This document shows, in pieces, positions 4,402 through 7,368 of a stretch of 7,368 nucleotides of DNA. How positions within the stretch are numbered: position 1 is the stretch's first letter; each line of letters opens with the position of its first letter. Below the pieces are notes generated by a model. The model saw nothing but the letters and a program-made list of their open reading frames with translations, was not told the origin of the DNA and did no database searches. Source of the stretch: Candidatus Adiutrix sp. (lineage in GTDB: Bacteria; Desulfobacterota; Desulfarculia; Adiutricales; Adiutricaceae); NCBI GenBank assembly GCA_031283395.1, contig JAITBV010000028.1:1-7368 (forward strand), read 5' to 3'. The translations under genes were made by a program, and so were the position numbers.

Positions 4402-6513
4402 CTAAAGTAGAGCCCTCTTGAGGTTGAAGGCCGAGCCCTGGCTCCCGGCCGCCCCGGCGGCCAGGGCTTTTTTCAGGGTCCGCAATTTTTCAGCCAGGTG
4501 GGCCTCGCACCTTAAGTCCAGGATGAAGCCGACCCCGCCCGGGAGGGGCGGTTTTTTCAAAAGGGGGGCCAGAAAGACCGGCCGGTCGGAGATGACGATG
4601 ACGGCCTCCCCTTCCCGGGCCAGGCGGAATTTCTCGCCCTTGGGGCTGACCAGGGTCTCCCGGCTCTCCAGGGGCAGGCGGGAGGTGAAGAGGGCCGGCC
4701 GGCCATAGAGATAGATAAGGCGTTCGGCCGCGGCCGGGCGGGCCCAAAAGGCGGCGGCCGTCTCTTCGTCCATTTCCAGGCTCAGGGTCACCCCGCGGCA
4801 GCCAAGGCCGGCCAGGGCCGCCTCGGCCTGGTGGTTCAGAACGCCCAGGCGGTGGTCGGCCCAGATCTCCGCCCCGGCCCGCTTAAGGATGTTCAAGTGG
4901 CCGAGGTTGGCGGCCAGGAAAGTTTTGAAACCGGACTCCAGAAGTCCCCCCAGTTCCCGCCCCAGCCAGGCCTGGCGGCGGTGGAACAACAGGGGCGGCA
5001 GGCTCCAGACCAATTTGTTCGCCTCGTCCTTGAAATGGCGGCGGTGGCGCCGGACATGGCGGATATTGGCCTCGGTCAGGGGGAGGATCAGGCGGGCGGC
5101 CTTAAAGCCGGCCGCCTCGCGGATATCTTCGGCCCGCTCCAGCCAGATCCAGAAACGGGGGGGACCGGGCCGGGGCGGGCCGGGACGGGACGGCCGCCTG
5201 AGTTCCGGGGGCAGGCCCCGAAAGGCCCTTGGCGCGGCCTTTTCGGCCTCTAGGGCCCGGACCAGGGGAGAGGCTAAAATGGCCCGCTCCTCCCGGCCGG
5301 AGGCGATTTTAAAAAGCCAGCCTTCATTGGCCGGCAGGCGAAGGGACTCCACTATCACGTCGGCCCCGGCCGGAGCCGATTCCACGGCGGTCTCCTGGTC
5401 CAGCCACAGGCCTTTAAGGTTGAAAGCCGCGCTCTCCTCGCCGCCCTTGGCCTGGAGGCGCAGGCGGTCCAGCCGGGCCACCGGATTGATGAGGGTCAAG
5501 CGGCCCCGGCCGGGACCGGCCGGTTCCATAAAGCCCAATTTCAGGCCGGAGGTGGTCTCTTGGCTCAGGGGAGCCAGAGGCCCTTCGGCCCGGGCCGCCC
5601 AGGGCCCCCCGCAGGTGCGGCGGCCGGGGACCTGGGCCAGTATGCTTTCAGCCTCGGCCCAGGCCTGGGGCCAAGCCTCATCCGGGGCGTCCAGGAGCAG
5701 GCGGTAGGCCCGCACCACCCGGCCGACATAGTCCGGCCCCTTCATCCGGCCCTCTATTTTGAGCCCGGCCAGGGGCAGTTGCCTCAGTTCCCGCAGATAG
5801 GGGGCCAGGGCCAGGTCGGCCAGGGAAAAGAGGGCCGCCTGGCGCCGGCCCTGGCGGTAGGAGCGGCGGCAGGGCTGGGTGCAGCCGCCCCGGAGGGCGC
5901 TGCGGCCCCCCAGGAAGCTGGACATGAGGCAGAGGCCGGAGGCGGAAAAACATAAGGCCCCGTGGATGAAGACTTCCAGGCCCAGGGGGCTGTGGACACT
6001 CAAGGCGGCCACCTCGTCATAGGCCAGTTCCCGGGCCAGGACGGCCCGGGTGAAGCCGGCTTCCTTAAGGGCCACCAGGCCCGGCAGGCTGTGGACCCCG
6101 GTGAGGGTGGAGGCGTGGCGGGGGATTTGGGGAAAATGGGCGGCAGCCAGCCGGTTCAGGCCCCAGTCCTGGATGATCAGGGCATCGGGGCCCAATTCGG
6201 CCGCGGCGGCCAGAAGCCCCCAGGCCCTCCCCAATTCGCTCTCTTTGACCAGGGAATTGAAAGCCAGGTGGATCTTGACCCCGGCCCGGCGGGATTCCCT
6301 TATGACGCCGGCCAATTCGGCTATAGTGAAATTCTCCGCATAGGTCCGGGCGGAAAACTCCTTCAGCCCCACATAGACCGCGTCCGCCCCGGCCTCCACC
6401 GCCGCGGCCCAGGCCCCCTTGGAACCCCCGGGGGCCAAAAGGTCTGGGCGGGAGATCCCGGCCGGGGGTTCCAAAAAGGTCTGGGCTCCGCGGGGCCTGG
6501 GCTTGCGGGTCAC
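4402..6513 (-). CDS. U32 family protein with C-terminal extension (RlhA-like)
   Basis: This 703-residue protein belongs to peptidase family U32. Although named peptidases, characterised members (RlhA, TrhP, UbiU/UbiV) act in oxygen-insertion reactions on RNA or ubiquinone precursors and carry Fe-S clusters. Residues about 22-290 are the U32 domain: DLLAPGGSKGAWAAAVEAGA near the start, then EVFIHGALCFSASGLC (180-195) and GGCTQPCRRSY (209-219). These supply four cysteines (188, 195, 211, 215), the expected [4Fe-4S] ligands. Residues about 325-425 resemble the DUF3656-type middle domain, and residues about 455-660 a second barrel-like half. The size and architecture are closer to RlhA (23S rRNA hydroxylation, about 650 residues) than to the shorter TrhP. 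The GTG start lies 2 nt after the thrC stop, so it is probably co-transcribed, though no clear Shine-Dalgarno site is seen. Whether the target is 23S rRNA, tRNA or something else is open. Confidence 0.88.
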   Translation of the reverse strand: MTRKPRPRGAQTFLEPPAGISRPDLLAPGGSKGAWAAAVEAGADAVYVGLKEFSARTYAENFTIAELAGVIRESRRAGVKIHLAFNSLVKESELGRAWGLLAAAAELGPDALIIQDWGLNRLAAAHFPQIPRHASTLTGVHSLPGLVALKEAGFTRAVLARELAYDEVAALSVHSPLGLEVFIHGALCFSASGLCLMSSFLGGRSALRGGCTQPCRRSYRQGRRQAALFSLADLALAPYLRELRQLPLAGLKIEGRMKGPDYVGRVVRAYRLLLDAPDEAWPQAWAEAESILAQVPGRRTCGGPWAARAEGPLAPLSQETTSGLKLGFMEPAGPGRGRLTLINPVARLDRLRLQAKGGEESAAFNLKGLWLDQETAVESAPAGADVIVESLRLPANEGWLFKIASGREERAILASPLVRALEAEKAAPRAFRGLPPELRRPSRPGPPRPGPPRFWIWLERAEDIREAAGFKAARLILPLTEANIRHVRRHRRHFKDEANKLVWSLPPLLFHRRQAWLGRELGGLLESGFKTFLAANLGHLNILKRAGAEIWADHRLGVLNHQAEAALAGLGCRGVTLSLEMDEETAAAFWARPAAAERLIYLYGRPALFTSRLPLESRETLVSPKGEKFRLAREGEAVIVISDRPVFLAPLLKKPPLPGGVGFILDLRCEAHLAEKLRTLKKALAAGAAGSQGSAFNLKRALL

Positions 6514-6515
6514 GG

Positions 6516-7368
6516 TCAGGTCTTGGGCGTGAGCCCCAGGGCCCGGGCCACGGCCTCGGCGGCCGCGGCCGCATAGGCGGCCCGGTCGGCCGGGCTCTGG
6601 GGCCGGCCGGGCTCGGGCCGGGACGCGCCCGTTATATCCAGGGCCAGGGGCCGGTTGACCAGGGCCGGGTCGGTCCTGACCCCGTAGTCATCTTCCAGGC
6701 CGCCGGCCCAGTAGGCGGCCTGGAAATCGGCGAACTTCAGGGCGTGGGCCGTGGAATCCACCAGGGCCCGTTCGCCCGGCCGGACCAGCCCCCGCCGGAC
6801 GGCCTCGGCCAGGCCGGCCAGGGATTCCCCGCCCTGGGTGCAGACCGTCAGCCCGGCCCGGTTGGCCCGGATCGTGTGGTCCATGATCTCGCTCTCCGTC
6901 ACCTGGACCACGAAGAAATGGTCGTCGCCGGCCAGGCCGCGGTATTCCTCGGCCAGCCGGGCCACCCGGGGAAAGGAGACCGGGTCGCCGATCATGGCCG
7001 CCTGGGCCACGGACGGCCGGACCGCCACCGGCGTATAGACCCGGCCCGGCCCGCTCTGGCTGAAGTAGCGGAAAACCGGGTCGGCCTGGGCGGATTGCAC
7101 CGCCCCCACCTTGGGCAGTTCCTCGATCACCCCGTAGCGCCGTAGCTTGAGGAGCCCGCTCAAAAGGGCCGTGAGGTTCCCGGCATTGCCGACCGGCAGA
7201 AACAGGGCCAGGCCGCCCATTTCATAGTCAAAGGCCTGGGCCGCCTCAAAGGCGTAGGATTCCTGGCCCAGGACCCGCCAGGGATTCTTGGAATTGAGAA
7301 GGGCCACCTCGTAGCCCTCGGAAAGGCGCTCCACCACCTTCATGCAGTCGTCAAAGACCCCGGGCAGT
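6516..7368 (-). CDS. thrC: Threonine synthase, C-terminal part (5' truncated by window edge)
   Basis: Threonine synthase is a cytoplasmic pyridoxal-phosphate enzyme that converts O-phosphohomoserine to threonine, the last pathway step. The frame stays open to the window edge. The ATG at 7343 is internal, because upstream codons continue the family sequence (LPGVFDDC before MKVVERL). The visible fragment is about 283 residues. Family features are NSKNPWRVLGQESYAFE (fragment residues 25-41), PVGNAGNL (58-65, the Gly/Asn-rich cofactor-phosphate loop) and the late TAHALKFADF segment. The N-terminal part with the catalytic lysine is outside the window. The gene is followed after 2 nt by the U32 gene. 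It needs phosphohomoserine, yet no classical thrB is visible, which highlights the ApgM-family gene next to hom. The assignment is strong; the fold-subtype was not determined. Confidence 0.92.
   Translation of the reverse strand, partial: LPGVFDDCMKVVERLSEGYEVALLNSKNPWRVLGQESYAFEAAQAFDYEMGGLALFLPVGNAGNLTALLSGLLKLRRYGVIEELPKVGAVQSAQADPVFRYFSQSGPGRVYTPVAVRPSVAQAAMIGDPVSFPRVARLAEEYRGLAGDDHFFVVQVTESEIMDHTIRANRAGLTVCTQGGESLAGLAEAVRRGLVRPGERALVDSTAHALKFADFQAAYWAGGLEDDYGVRTDPALVNRPLALDITGASRPEPGRPQSPADRAAYAAAAAEAVARALGLTPKT

Noticed and set aside
3381..4423. CTTGAGG at 3381-3387 and 4417-4423 as target-site or attachment repeats around the ParA island
   Set aside because: A 7-bp repeat over 1 kb is not significant, the right copy is inside the U32 coding sequence, and no integrase or transposase is present.
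4889..5707. Long + strand open frame (272 aa) opposite the U32 gene
   Set aside because: Low-complexity Arg/Ser/Pro-rich translation with no motif, antisense to a well-supported U32 coding sequence.
7341..7343. ATG at 7343 as the true start of threonine synthase
   Set aside because: The frame continues upstream to the window edge with family-like residues, and a protein starting here would lack the cofactor-binding lysine region.
4402..7368. Many copies of GGCCAGG and CCAGGGC as a possible repeat family or uptake signal
   Set aside because: They follow from frequent Ala-Leu-Ala and Leu-Ala codons (GCC CTG GCC) on the coding strand and have no spacing or flanking structure.

Overview
The window is GC-rich bacterial chromosome with tightly packed genes, third positions dominated by G and C, and short ATGA/TTGA-type overlaps. 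Gene content and protein style (hom next to an ApgM-family gene, a two-part U32 protein, a YbgC thioesterase) suggest a deltaproteobacterium in the broad sense (Desulfobacterota or a relative). This taxonomic guess is an inference. No rRNA, tRNA, CRISPR array, insertion sequence or prophage structural gene is visible.

Layout. (1) Positions 1-2205, + strand: the 3' part of homoserine dehydrogenase (hom, cut by the window edge), an ApgM-family phosphomutase-like gene, and a YbgC-type acyl-CoA thioesterase. Each pair overlaps by 4 nt, so the three probably form one translationally coupled operon. (2) Positions 2198-3310, - strand: a probable three-gene unit of two unrecognised small proteins and a nucleoside 2-deoxyribosyltransferase, read from a promoter with a perfect extended -10. 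Its last gene overlaps the thioesterase gene tail to tail by 8 bp. (3) Positions about 3380-4400, - strand: an orphan ParA-type ATPase gene with its own good promoter. AT-rich spacers unlike the rest of the window lie on both sides, and no parB is visible. (4) Positions 4402-7368, - strand: threonine synthase (thrC, cut by the window edge) followed after 2 nt by a long U32-family protein of the RlhA-like, RNA-hydroxylation-associated type.

How the genes work together. Homoserine dehydrogenase makes homoserine and threonine synthase consumes O-phosphohomoserine. The step between them, homoserine kinase, has no classical ThrB in the window. The ApgM-family gene fused by overlap to hom is the obvious candidate. 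It belongs to the group for which a 'proposed homoserine kinase' role (TIGR02535) has been put forward from such contexts. The window would then hold the last three steps of threonine synthesis on two arms facing each other, separated by the deoxyribosyltransferase unit and the ParA island.

The points most worth a second look are the homoserine kinase candidate, the lone ParA with repeated AT-rich flanking motifs, the two unknown small genes with the deoxyribosyltransferase, and a marked habit of encoding Leu-Leu as CTT-TTG in an otherwise CTG/CTC-rich region.
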